Positions 34,106 to 42,520 of a stretch of DNA of 64,000 nt are shown here, one piece after another. The notes under the pieces were generated by a model. It was given only the letters and a program-made list of their open reading frames with translations. It ran no database searches and was not told the origin of the DNA. The stretch spans positions 23,010,682 through 23,074,681 of the forward strand of contig CM052360.1 in NCBI GenBank assembly GCA_028551475.1. The letters run 5' to 3'. Positions within the stretch are counted from its first letter, which is position 1. Each line of letters starts with the position of its first letter. The stretch is from Casuarina equisetifolia. Its lineage: Eukaryota > Streptophyta > Magnoliopsida > Fagales > Casuarinaceae. A program made the position numbers and the translations under genes.

Positions 34106-35192
34106 GTCGGCTTAGTGATGAAGGCATACAACTGTGTGGTCCGGATGGGAACTAACTTGAAGTCGATACGCACACATCTACAGGAATTGCATAAGGAGAG
34201 ACAGGAGGAAGCGACTCAAGAGCAAGCAAAAAAAGAGACGAAAGAGAATGCAGTGCAGTCGGAAGTTTTCATTTTGACCGATTCCTGCTTCCAATCTACA
34301 AAGAAGTCATATTGCTTGACTTCCATAGCCCGACGCCCTGAGAAGCGGTTGAGATCTCGCACTGCACATAGACAAAGACATCCCAAACCTTGCAGAATTG
34401 TCGGGAGAAGGCGGTGTTCCATATTGCAATCCCCACGGAAGAGCAAAACTCTGAGCCGATCTGCTCAAACCGGCCACAAGAACCACAGAACGGAGCAGCC
34501 CAGAACAATATGCAACCAAGGGGTGAAGCAAAAGAAAAGGCCAAACCGGCTCACGCTCTTTTCCGTTGATTGGGGACCAGTCGCATCTCCACGTGCGGTG
34601 AAACGAGGCCGACGACTGGCTGATGTTTTCGGTGGGAGGGGGAAGTCATTTACCCATCGGGGAAGGCCGCCAAACAGAATCGCAGATCAACAAAGGTGTC
34701 GGAAATGGCCAACCAGCATTCGATTTCATATTTCGACGACAAAGAGACTTCGAAGAACATGGACAATGTCAGATCTACGCCGTTGGGTGCTGAACGAACC
34801 CCCACGCGCCGGCCATAGTGGAAGCCGACCTCCCGATCTGTTGAATGGGATGGTCACTAGACTTCCGTCCCATTGGGGGCGGCCGCCGGAGTGTTGTCGA
34901 CGAAAATTCCGGCTACAACAGTTTCGGGTTAGTCTGAGACATCGCTTTGTTTTGTGAAAAATTGCACTGTTGTTTTGAGAATGTGAATGTTGCATTCGTT
35001 AGTCGGGGTATTCCCGAGTTGAAATCGGGGTTTTGCTTTAGTGGGATTTGGAGTTTCGGTTGGGGACTTTGTGTGGCTGTTTCGATTGTTCTTGGCACTC
35101 TTCTTGTTTCCTTTGGATTGATTTATCCTAAAATGGTGATTGTAGCCAAGTTTATTGATTTTAACCGTAGCTATAAGTAACTTCATATTCTA
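34106..35192 (+). other. Retroelement interior, unassigned
   Basis: A plus frame runs from the last repeat to 34957. Its first part (MKAYNCVVRMGTNLKSIRT, then a Gln/Glu/Lys-rich helix-like run) could be a gag remnant or captured sequence. The rest is very Arg-rich and looks like a shadow frame. GC content is higher than in surrounding DNA. 34947-35180 has a hydrophobic frame without recognised homology. Confidence 0.4.
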
Positions 35193-37067
35193 TTGGGTCT
35201 TGAGCTATTAGGTGTCCATAAGTCACCCGCAGTTTGTGTTTTCATTCCAAGTGTTTTGCCTCAATCAGAAGTAGTGAAAGCAAAGACACGAAACAAGAAA
35301 AAGAGGGAGGAGAGCAAAGGAAAGAAATCTAGTGAAAGTGACAGAAGAAAAGGGAGAAGGGGTGAAGCAAGTGAGATTTGTCGAACCGGTGATTTTGTTT
35401 CACGGGTTGCAAGTGCTTGTACTTTGAAGAACATATCTGCTGTTCCAAAGATACTTGATGCAATGAGGCCAAGAGACTTAGTTCTGTGGAATCCAATGCT
35501 GGATGTAGATTCAAAGTGCAGGGACATAAATTCTGCTCGTGCAATGTTTGATTTGATGCCGGAGTGGGATGATATGTCATGGAGCTTGTTGTTTGATGGA
35601 TATGTTAAATGTGAGGCACTAGAGAAGGTTTTAATAATCAATTATTTAGACCCTTCTTGCTTTACTTTTGATGGTATTTATGTTAATCTAAGGGAGGTGC
35701 TGGTGGTAGGCAGAAAGGTGTGTAAGAATGTTAGGGAAGCTATTTCTAGGATGGTCAGAATTAATAGCAATGTGTTTGGGATAATTTTCCATGGTTCACT
35801 GGGAAGGGAAGCTTTCTTGAATCCTGAACAGTTGTTTAAGTTGTTGTCGAAAAGGGGACACCTCAAAAGAGTTCTTACGGCAATTGGTAATTGCTGTATT
35901 TGCCCAATTGCTGTAAGAATCCTTGTTGAGCTCACAGTCGTGGACACAATACTGCATTGCAGAGATAAGAATGGGAGTTGGTATCGAAATGGGAAAAGAG
36001 CTCCTGATCATAAATTAAACCATTGCTATTGCGAGGAAAACATTAGGAGAAATGGTCACGTTGTGATTGATGAATTTGCAGAATGTGGACTTCGATCTTT
36101 GGCTGTTGCAAGACAAGGAGTACCTGAGAAGATAAAAGAAAGGGGGGGAGTACATTGGCAGTCGGTTGGTTTGTTGCCTTTGTTTAATCCTTCCAGCCAT
36201 GACGTTGTAGAAACCATCCAACGAACTCTTAACCCTGGTATAAATGTGAAGATGATTACTTATGACCAGTCTAAAAGGAAGAAAGAAAATGGGAGGGAAC
36301 CAGCTTGTCCCGCATGTGGGGGAAAACTGAAAAAGAAAAGGAGCAGAGAGAGAAAAATGTCATGGAATGGGATTTACGAAGTTAAAATGTGGCCGGAACA
36401 AATTGCATCAATTCTGCAGGGGCCATCTTTCAAATGTCGAGACTCAAGAATTTATCAGCCCTTGATCTCCTTGGATTCTATTGTATTAAGCCATGTTGGG
36501 TTGTCTTGTTTGGGTATGAGTTGTCAAACTTGTCGTGTTGAACTTTTTGTGGGAGTTGCTTGGGTTCACGTAATTGTCAAATTGGTTGATGTTAGGATTG
36601 CACGATTAGTGTTTGATGAAATGGGTGGTGTTTGGATGAAATTAAAATGGGTTCATTATTACGTTGTCCAAAAGAATGTGGGATCTATTGCCATAAAGGA
36701 GAACATGAGCCCTTGTGATGCCGAGGTGGCCTATGTAAAGCCCTTGGCCTTTAGTGGTGCTCTTATTATGGAGAAAAATGGTCAAAGGGAAAAGAGAAGC
36801 GCAGAAGGGAAAAAGAAAGAAGCAAGAGAGAAACGAGATTGTAGCCGAAAGGAGAAAGGGAAAAAGGGGAAAGAGAACAAGAGAGAATGGATATTGTCGT
36901 GGAAAAAGAAAAGAAAGGCAAAAGGGAAAAGAGGAGTCTACCGTGAAACGAAGAAGGCAAAAAGAGGAGAAGGGAGAGAGAGAAAAGAAAGAAAGAAAAG
37001 CGGAAAAGAAAAAGGAGAGAAGAAAAAAAGAGGAAATGGTCAATGTGGATTCTTGGATATTGTTTGA
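35193..37067 (+). CDS. Chimeric frame: PPR piece, H+-ATPase pieces, Lys/Glu-rich tail
   Basis: Open for 624 codons; the first codon is TTG and the first ATG is at 35463. Residues about 64-144 (35382-35624) are PPR-like: DLVLWNPMLD, SARAMFDLMPE, SWSLLFDGYVK. Residues 221-251 (35853-35945) match transmembrane segment 3 of plant plasma-membrane H+-ATPases (VLTAIGNCCICPIAV). Residues 260-358 (35970-36266) match the nucleotide-binding to hinge region (GLRSLAVARQ, VGLLPLF, NVKMIT). The catalytic P-domain between them (DKTGT) is absent, the KGAP motif reads KRAP, and TGD reads TYD, so no pump activity is expected. A second PPR-like piece (VRIARLVFDEMGG) is near 36590-36632. From 36770 it is Lys/Arg/Glu-rich. 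Known relative in concept: maize Bs1. Whether it is translated is unknown. Confidence 0.7.
   Translation: MGLELLGVHKSPAVCVFIPSVLPQSEVVKAKTRNKKKREESKGKKSSESDRRKGRRGEASEICRTGDFVSRVASACTLKNISAVPKILDAMRPRDLVLWNPMLDVDSKCRDINSARAMFDLMPEWDDMSWSLLFDGYVKCEALEKVLIINYLDPSCFTFDGIYVNLREVLVVGRKVCKNVREAISRMVRINSNVFGIIFHGSLGREAFLNPEQLFKLLSKRGHLKRVLTAIGNCCICPIAVRILVELTVVDTILHCRDKNGSWYRNGKRAPDHKLNHCYCEENIRRNGHVVIDEFAECGLRSLAVARQGVPEKIKERGGVHWQSVGLLPLFNPSSHDVVETIQRTLNPGINVKMITYDQSKRKKENGREPACPACGGKLKKKRSRERKMSWNGIYEVKMWPEQIASILQGPSFKCRDSRIYQPLISLDSIVLSHVGLSCLGMSCQTCRVELFVGVAWVHVIVKLVDVRIARLVFDEMGGVWMKLKWVHYYVVQKNVGSIAIKENMSPCDAEVAYVKPLAFSGALIMEKNGQREKRSAEGKKKEAREKRDCSRKEKGKKGKENKREWILSWKKKRKAKGKRGVYRETKKAKRGEGRERKERKKSGKEKGEKKKRGNGQCGFLDIV
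36770..37060. repeat. Purine-rich low-complexity tract
   Basis: Almost entirely A and G on the plus strand, with short 'gaaa', 'ggga' and 'agag' units. It encodes Lys/Arg/Glu runs in both forward frames that cross it (35193-37067 and 36754-37803). Confidence 0.75.
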
Positions 37068-37698
37068 TGAGGAACCTAAACAAGATTTGGTGGAGAAGTG
37101 GAAAGCATGGAACCATCCAAGAGCATTATTGCCTTTTATCAAGGAGTTTATAGCCGAGTCAACAAAGTTAACTATAGGAAAGGTGGGCTTAATTGTATAC
37201 TCGATTTTTATAACAGTTACGGCTGTCCAGCACACTTTTCCAGCAATAATCGATATGTTTGACAAATGGTTGGCAATGGCAAGGTCCGGCATGGTTGAAA
37301 TCAAAATTTTGCAATGGTTCCAGAACCTGACAGAAGAAGTCATCAACAGAATCAAGGGACTTACGGAACTTGGAACGCGACTTGGCCAACGACTTCCTCT
37401 GCTACCTCCACCTAAAGAGGCTGCATGTTACGGGCTAGCAATTCTCTCCACCAAAGCAAGAAGGAGCTTCACTGACGGGGAATATTTCGGCAAGGGGGAG
37501 CTTTTCAGCAAGGACCGAATTGTGCACTGGATGTTTGAGGATTTTCTTTTATATCCCTTGAATCTTATTAGACTATATATTGCATTGGGTTTTGTACTAG
37601 ATTTCTTTAGTTGGATCCTTAGTAGTTGGGTTAAGTTGGGTTTTAGTTCTTTTAAACTTGGAAAGCTTGAGGACAAGCTTTCTTTAAGGGGGATGGAT
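37061..37698 (+). other. Retroelement 3' interior with unassigned frame
   Basis: The frame open to 37803 continues through this region (VDSWILFDEEPKQDL..., a hydrophobic stretch around 37180-37240, then LPLLPPPKEAACYG). I do not recognise it; it may be another captured fragment. It ends in the polypurine tract next to the LTR. Confidence 0.45.
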
Positions 37699-37987
37699 TG
37701 TTACGGGCCAAATGTAAGCCCTTGTACAAAGCTAGGCCCAACCCATATTATCTCTTTATATTCCGTTGGATGTATTGTATTAGGGGACTTTTGGTTAATG
37801 TAAAACTTGGAAGTTACTTCCATGGAGGTGGTGTCTCCCTTCAATGAGGCAAGAGGTGACGTGTCTCCCTCCAACGAGACCGGAGGTGTTGGTCTCCCTC
37901 TGATGAGGCCAGAACCACGTACTTATCAAGGGCCAAATCTGGTATCCGTATCGACTGTTCCGGCTGACCCATATCAGACCAGTAACA
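37699..37987 (+). repeat. 3' LTR (289 bp)
   Basis: Ends TGTTAC...GTAACA, followed by target duplication GAATC. A TATA-like 'ctttatattcc' near 37754-37764 could be its promoter. An ATG at 37822 in good context (ttccATGG) opens a frame that leaves the LTR and runs in frame into the CXE. The LTR encodes three imperfect repeats of roughly 11 residues (VSPFNEARGD, VSPSNETGGV, GLPLMRPEP). Confidence 0.88.
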
Positions 37988-38154
37988 GAATCTGCTTAGG
38001 TAGCTGTAAGTTGTTCACGTTTTCTCCACCTACCATGCCATCTCTTTGTGGTTTACTCTCTATCTACCTCAACCAGGCCTCATCCCCGAGGTATTGTCGG
38101 GTGAAAACCCCTCTGTACGCTACTTCACTGGAATCTAGCCATTACTCGTCCGGG

Positions 38155-39075
38155 ATGGAATCTTTGAACAGCGAAGTGGCTCATGAATTCCGCTTCTTCC
38201 GTGTGTTCAAAGATGGGCGCATCAAAAAATTCCAACCCACCCCCAAAATCCCTCCGCACGATGACCCAGTCACCGGTGTGAGATCCAAAGACGTGGTAAT
38301 TTCATCAGAACCGGCTATATCTGTTCGTATTTTCCTTCCCAAGATCCATGACCAGACCCGAAAGCTTCCCGTCCTGTTCCACGTGCACGGTGGCGGCTTC
38401 TGCTTCTTATCTGCCTTCTCTCCCGTCATACACAACTATGTCAGCACGTTGGCAGCTCAGGCCGAAGCTATTGCTGTGTCGGTTGAGTACCGGCTAGCCC
38501 CGGAGCACCCGATCCCAGCTTGTTACGAGGATACTTGGGCTGCGTTCCAGTGGGTAGCGTCGCATGCCAATGGAAACGGAGTCGAGTCGTGGTTGAATGA
38601 TCATGCCGATTTTCAGAGAGTGTTTCTCGCCGGGGACAACGCCGGAGGTAACATTTCGCATAATGTGGCTGTTCGGGTCGGGTCGAAGCGGCTACCGAGT
38701 GTTAAGCTGGCTGGGGCCGTTTTGGTGCACCCTTTTTTTGGGGGTACCAACGATGACAAAATGTGGCTGTACATGTGTCCGGAGAATGGCGGTTTGGATG
38801 ATCCTAGGCTGAAAACGGCTGCGGAGGATCTGGCTATACTTGGGTGTAGAAGGGTGTTGGTGTTTGTGGCAGAGAAGGACCATCTGAGAGAGGTTGGATG
38901 GCGTTACTACGAGGAATTGAAGAAGAGTGGGTGGACTAGAACGGTGGAGATCGTAGAGAACAAAGGTGAAGATCATTGCTTCCATGTGGAAGATCCAACG
39001 CAGGAGAATGCTTCGGCTCTGATCAAAAGGTTTGCTTCCTTCATCAAGGACGAGCAGGCCCAACCTTTCCAGTAA
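38155..39075 (+). CDS. Carboxylesterase-like protein (CXE family), Ser-to-Asn at nucleophile
   Basis: 306-aa alpha/beta-hydrolase, the usual size for plant CXEs, intronless. Start at 38155 (MESLNSEVAHEF) matches the usual CXE N-terminus. Oxyanion-hole motif HGGGF is at 78-82, the acid is Asp242 (VAEKD), and the His is 274 (GEDHCFH). The nucleophile elbow reads GDNAGGN: codon 162 is AAC (38638-38640), where the family has Ser (GDSAGGN) and relic copies in this window also have Ser. Classical esterase activity is therefore unlikely. Related family roles include GID1 receptors, which lost the His, and 2-hydroxyisoflavanone dehydratases, which use Thr. The frame is open upstream through the LTR to ATG 37822 (417 aa). 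A possible N-terminal extension also starts at MPSLCG (38037). The only full-length CXE here; other copies are fragments. Confidence 0.9.
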   Translation: MESLNSEVAHEFRFFRVFKDGRIKKFQPTPKIPPHDDPVTGVRSKDVVISSEPAISVRIFLPKIHDQTRKLPVLFHVHGGGFCFLSAFSPVIHNYVSTLAAQAEAIAVSVEYRLAPEHPIPACYEDTWAAFQWVASHANGNGVESWLNDHADFQRVFLAGDNAGGNISHNVAVRVGSKRLPSVKLAGAVLVHPFFGGTNDDKMWLYMCPENGGLDDPRLKTAAEDLAILGCRRVLVFVAEKDHLREVGWRYYEELKKSGWTRTVEIVENKGEDHCFHVEDPTQENASALIKRFASFIKDEQAQPFQ

Positions 39076-39142
39076 GGAAAAAGCACCCCAGGAAAAGTGG
39101 GTTATTCTCTGTTGTAGTATTTTTTTATTTTTTGCCTTTTCT

Positions 39143-39148
39143 AATAAA
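39143..39148 (+). terminator. Possible poly(A) signal of CXE
   Basis: AATAAA about 70 bp after the CXE stop, within a T-rich stretch. Confidence 0.5.
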
Positions 39149-39789
39149 GCAATCTTTCCTTGTTTGCTCACGAGGCCATGTAGTGCTTTGCCTTCGGATC
39201 ACGATTTTTGTCCCGGGAGAATCATAGTAACAGAAATTTGAAGTACTTAGTCAAAATCATAAGGAAAAAGACTAATTTAAAATAAAAGAAAACCATTGCC
39301 TGCTTACCAAAGAATTTGAACAACTGAAAGTTGCGACTGTGACTACTTCCTAGAAAGACCACTTTCGGAGAGGATACCACTTTTCCTTGTGGAGGAACTG
39401 TCTTGAATGTTCCCGAAGAGTTAGACTTCAGTCAATGCAAGTCTAGTAAGAAATGTTTGATAGACCATTTTTAGCATTTAAAAAAGATGAAAAATCACAT
39501 ACCTTTAATGTTTTATATTCTTTTTCCATTGTTTTCTACATATATTGTTAACTTTAAAATTGACGTAACTTATAGTTAATGATCATTCAAAACAACTGAA
39601 TACTGTTCTAGGATTTATGAATACATTAGATATTTTAGCATGATCACACTAGAAATGTCATTTTTATTTTCAGTTCTATCATATTTTATGATTAAAAATT
39701 CAAAAAGATCATTATCAGGGGTCAAGTATCATTTTTGATAATTTGAAAGTGCTTTTATAGATTAAATAGGGTTTGAGGAGACATAGTAA
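39149..39789. other. Intergenic junction between units B and C
   Basis: 39420-39790 matches the flanks of LINE1 (about 18830-19020 and 20018-20215) with no LINE between them, so it is a related sequence at its pre-insertion state. At about 39790 it changes to unit C sequence equivalent to 812 in unit A. No gene. Confidence 0.6.
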
Positions 39790-40835
39790 ACCTTTCCACT
39801 TTGGGCCGGGCATTCCACAAACTGCATTGCCTCAGATGACCGACCGGCCTTCTAGATCTAGGCCTTAAATGACAAATCCAAACCATTCCACTTTTACATT
39901 GTATTTAGAAGCATGTGGTATTGTAAGTTTTTATTCCATATTACTGTTCAACCTTACAAAAGGTTACTAAAAACAAGAGAGAATTGAAAATGCTACCAAG
40001 CTATTGTAAGTCCCGCATCATCCGAGTAGCTTCCAAATTAATATGAAACCCTAGTAGGTCACAATAGTAAAACACATATTATGTATTATTCAATTAACTA
40101 AACAATGAATAAAGTGGAAAGACCCACATGAATAAACTAAATAAAGGTTATCAATGCCATAAAAATATTTTGAACGTCCAAATGATGATTAAGTGGTGTC
40201 AAACAAGTTTTTGTTTATTATGATTTTGGTGGCCTTAGGCATAAATGACTAATGAATAGCCATAAACATAAATTAAGCTTGAATATTAAACCATCCTAAG
40301 ATTGTCTTTGGTTGAATTATTTTGCTCATTCTTTACAAACATTATTTTTTATTTATCAATTACTATTATCTTTACGACAATGATTGAAGATGTCATCATG
40401 AAAATATCTTGACAAAGTACAAAAATTGGAATTAAAAAAAATTGTATAAGCATATAAATTTTGTGATTATAATTGCTTAGAAAATTTTCATTAATAGAAT
40501 TTCTATACACGATTGTTGAAAATATTCATATCTTCTACTCTAGAATTCACTTCAATGAAATAAATAACTTGTTCATCTAACCATTTGTTTAGTAATTATG
40601 CCTAATCATCTTGAAAACTGTGGTCAATACAACACATTTTTTGTTATAATTTCAAAAATATAAATAAAAAAATAATGACAATAATTACAATGAAAGAATA
40701 AAATCACATTTAGCACCACTTTAGATATTAATTTGTAGAAGTTGATAGTGACAATGTAAGCTAAACATTACTATTGCTTGATCAACAAATAAATTTCAAC
40801 ATTTTATGAAGAATAGAAATAAGTAAAATTTAAAA

Positions 40836-41819
40836 AAGGTCTTGGTCTTTGTATTGGTATGTAGTACAGATATGTAATACTTTTACAAAGCTATCTAGCA
40901 AGTAATTTCCTTACCAAAGAAGGAAGGGAAACTAGGGTTACCAAATCTTAAACTTTGGAATAAAGTTATTTTGGAACGTATATTTTAGATTCTCATCAAT
41001 CTTTCAAATGCTTTGTTATGGAGTAAATGGCTTCACAATATAAAATATAAAGAACTTCAATAATGTAGCTGAATATTAAAGGTTTCATGACATGGAGTTG
41101 GAGAGGTTTTTGCAAACTAAGGTTCACCTTTATTTTGATTCTTTATAGATTTGGTTATTGTTGCAAAGAAATTTATTAGGACCTTAAACTAATAATGAAA
41201 AAGTGGATTGGTATTATCTAATTTGGATTGGTGGCATTTATATACATAATTTTATTGGATGGCTAGTTTGTTAAGATCGACTCTCTATAGTAGAAAGAAT
41301 GGTACAATGGGTTCGTTCAGTTAACCTATCTTGTGACTTTTGTTAATTCTAAATAGAAAATAATAGTCACCTTTTTTTTTTATTTATTTTCATGGACAAT
41401 GACGGTTTTAAAGACTATCCTTGCTCAAAATGAAATTTGATGTTATATTGAAGGATGAAATAAAGAACTACAATGGATAATTAGAACAATTAAAGGAAAA
41501 GATTTGGCTATAAAGCTTTTTAAGATATCATTTTTAGCTTTCATTTATTGTATATGGATAGAATGAAATAGAAGACGATTTCAGAAGAGAACAATTGACA
41601 TTCCAATCTTGTGGGCTAAAGTAAGGAACACTATACGAGGAAAAACTTCTTTATTCCAAAATATAAAATTTTCACAAAGAAATATCATTTTAAGTGAGAT
41701 TTGAAAGCTTTCAACCTTTATCTTTTCTTAGTTATGAAAATTCTTGTAATGTTAGGGTATGTCCCTATACTTTTGCACACTACTTTTTATTAATGTAAAT
41801 TTACATTTCTACAAAAAAC
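40836..41819 (+). mobile_element. LINE fragment (LINE0), unit C
   Basis: Copy of 1875-2855 at the same site, flanked by aaaatttaaaa/aaaatttaaga (40825-40835 and 41820-41830). Coding content is decayed as in unit A. Confidence 0.85.
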
Positions 41820-42017
41820 AAAATTTAAGAGCTCTTTTATTGCTAGTCTAGAGATGCTGTCGGTGTTCAAAGTTTCACCTGTCTTTTTTGGTTTATTTAA
41901 AACCCTAAGCCATTTATTGCACACGAAAATGTATCAAGTGCTCACTCTTCTAAGATGTTGGCAGACACCCAAAAAAAAGAAAAATGAAGAGATTCTTACC
42001 AAATCTGAACCTGGAGA

Positions 42018-42446
42018 TTATGGATCTCGAGTCGGGAAAAGATTTCCATGGTTATCTATATTCTTCCAATAACAGTCATGCCAACAATACGCAAAATCAC
42101 CTCTTTTTTGGAGCTTTGTAAGGCAGTATTCTCGACAACGTAGAGCCTTAGCCCTATTTATGTGCAGATGTCTTCTGAGACAATTCACGAAGCGGAACTG
42201 AACACAAACTAGAAATTCAATCGAGCCTGAATCATGATGCCTTCTCCAACCATATTGTTCCAACTCCACCATGCAAGAGAAAAAAGTAACACGAACTTCG
42301 TCAAGTTTAGAGAACTGAATATTTCGGTTGGGCAGTGAGGGATTGACAGAGGTAAGGGAAAGGTCATTGGCTTTCACTTCAACCAAAATAAGAATAAGTA
42401 ATGTGACAATTACCACTAGAAATCTCTTATTGTATAGTTTGGCCAT
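42018..42446 (-). CDS. CRP1-C: secreted peptide lacking one cysteine
   Basis: 142 aa and almost identical to CRP1-A, including signal peptide and tail. The second cysteine (residue 66) is Gly: the coding strand reads TATGGTTGG where CRP1-A has TATTGTTGG. Seven cysteines remain, so the Cx7C pair 58/66 cannot form if it is a disulfide as its spacing suggests. The frame is otherwise open and the TATA box is present at 42513-42520. Could be a tolerated change, early decay or an assembly error. Neighbours as in unit A. Confidence 0.75.
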   Translation of the reverse strand: MAKLYNKRFLVVIVTLLILILVEVKANDLSLTSVNPSLPNRNIQFSKLDEVRVTFFSCMVELEQYGWRRHHDSGSIEFLVCVQFRFVNCLRRHLHINRAKALRCREYCLTKLQKRGDFAYCWHDCYWKNIDNHGNLFPTRDP

Positions 42447-42512
42447 TGATGTTCTCTTCCTTTAGAAACTTTGTTATTTTGAAGTTTAATCTGTACTTGT
42501 ACGTTTAAATCC

Positions 42513-42520
42513 ATATATAA
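42513..42520 (-). promoter_or_regulatory. TATA box of CRP1-C
   Basis: The minus strand reads TTATATATGG about 70 bp upstream of the ATG, as in CRP1-A. Confidence 0.6.

Larger units (their letters stand above)
32682..37987 (+). mobile_element. Non-autonomous LTR retroelement with captured host gene pieces
   Basis: Flanked by the 5-bp duplication GAATC at 32677-32681 and 37988-37992. The 3' LTR (37699-37987) starts TGTTAC and ends GTAACA. A polypurine tract (about 37685-37697, 'taagggggatgga') sits just before it. The 5' LTR survives only as about 42 bp (32682-32723, TGTTGCGGGCC...) and then runs directly into a tandem array. No reverse transcriptase, RNase H, integrase or protease motif was recognised, so movement would need enzymes from another element. 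The interior holds a 5 x 276-bp array, an unassigned stretch, a chimeric frame with PPR and H+-ATPase pieces, a purine-rich tract and an unassigned frame. It sits in the 5' region of the only full-length CXE. Superfamily is not assignable. Confidence 0.88.

Noticed and set aside
33953..34957. 334-aa plus frame as a gene
   Set aside because: It starts inside the tandem repeat and its second half is Arg-rich low-information sequence in a GC-rich stretch; no domain recognised. Kept only as retroelement interior.
36642..37355. 237-aa minus frame rich in Phe/Ser/Leu
   Set aside because: It is the complement of the purine-rich tract; pyrimidine runs on that strand give long meaningless frames.
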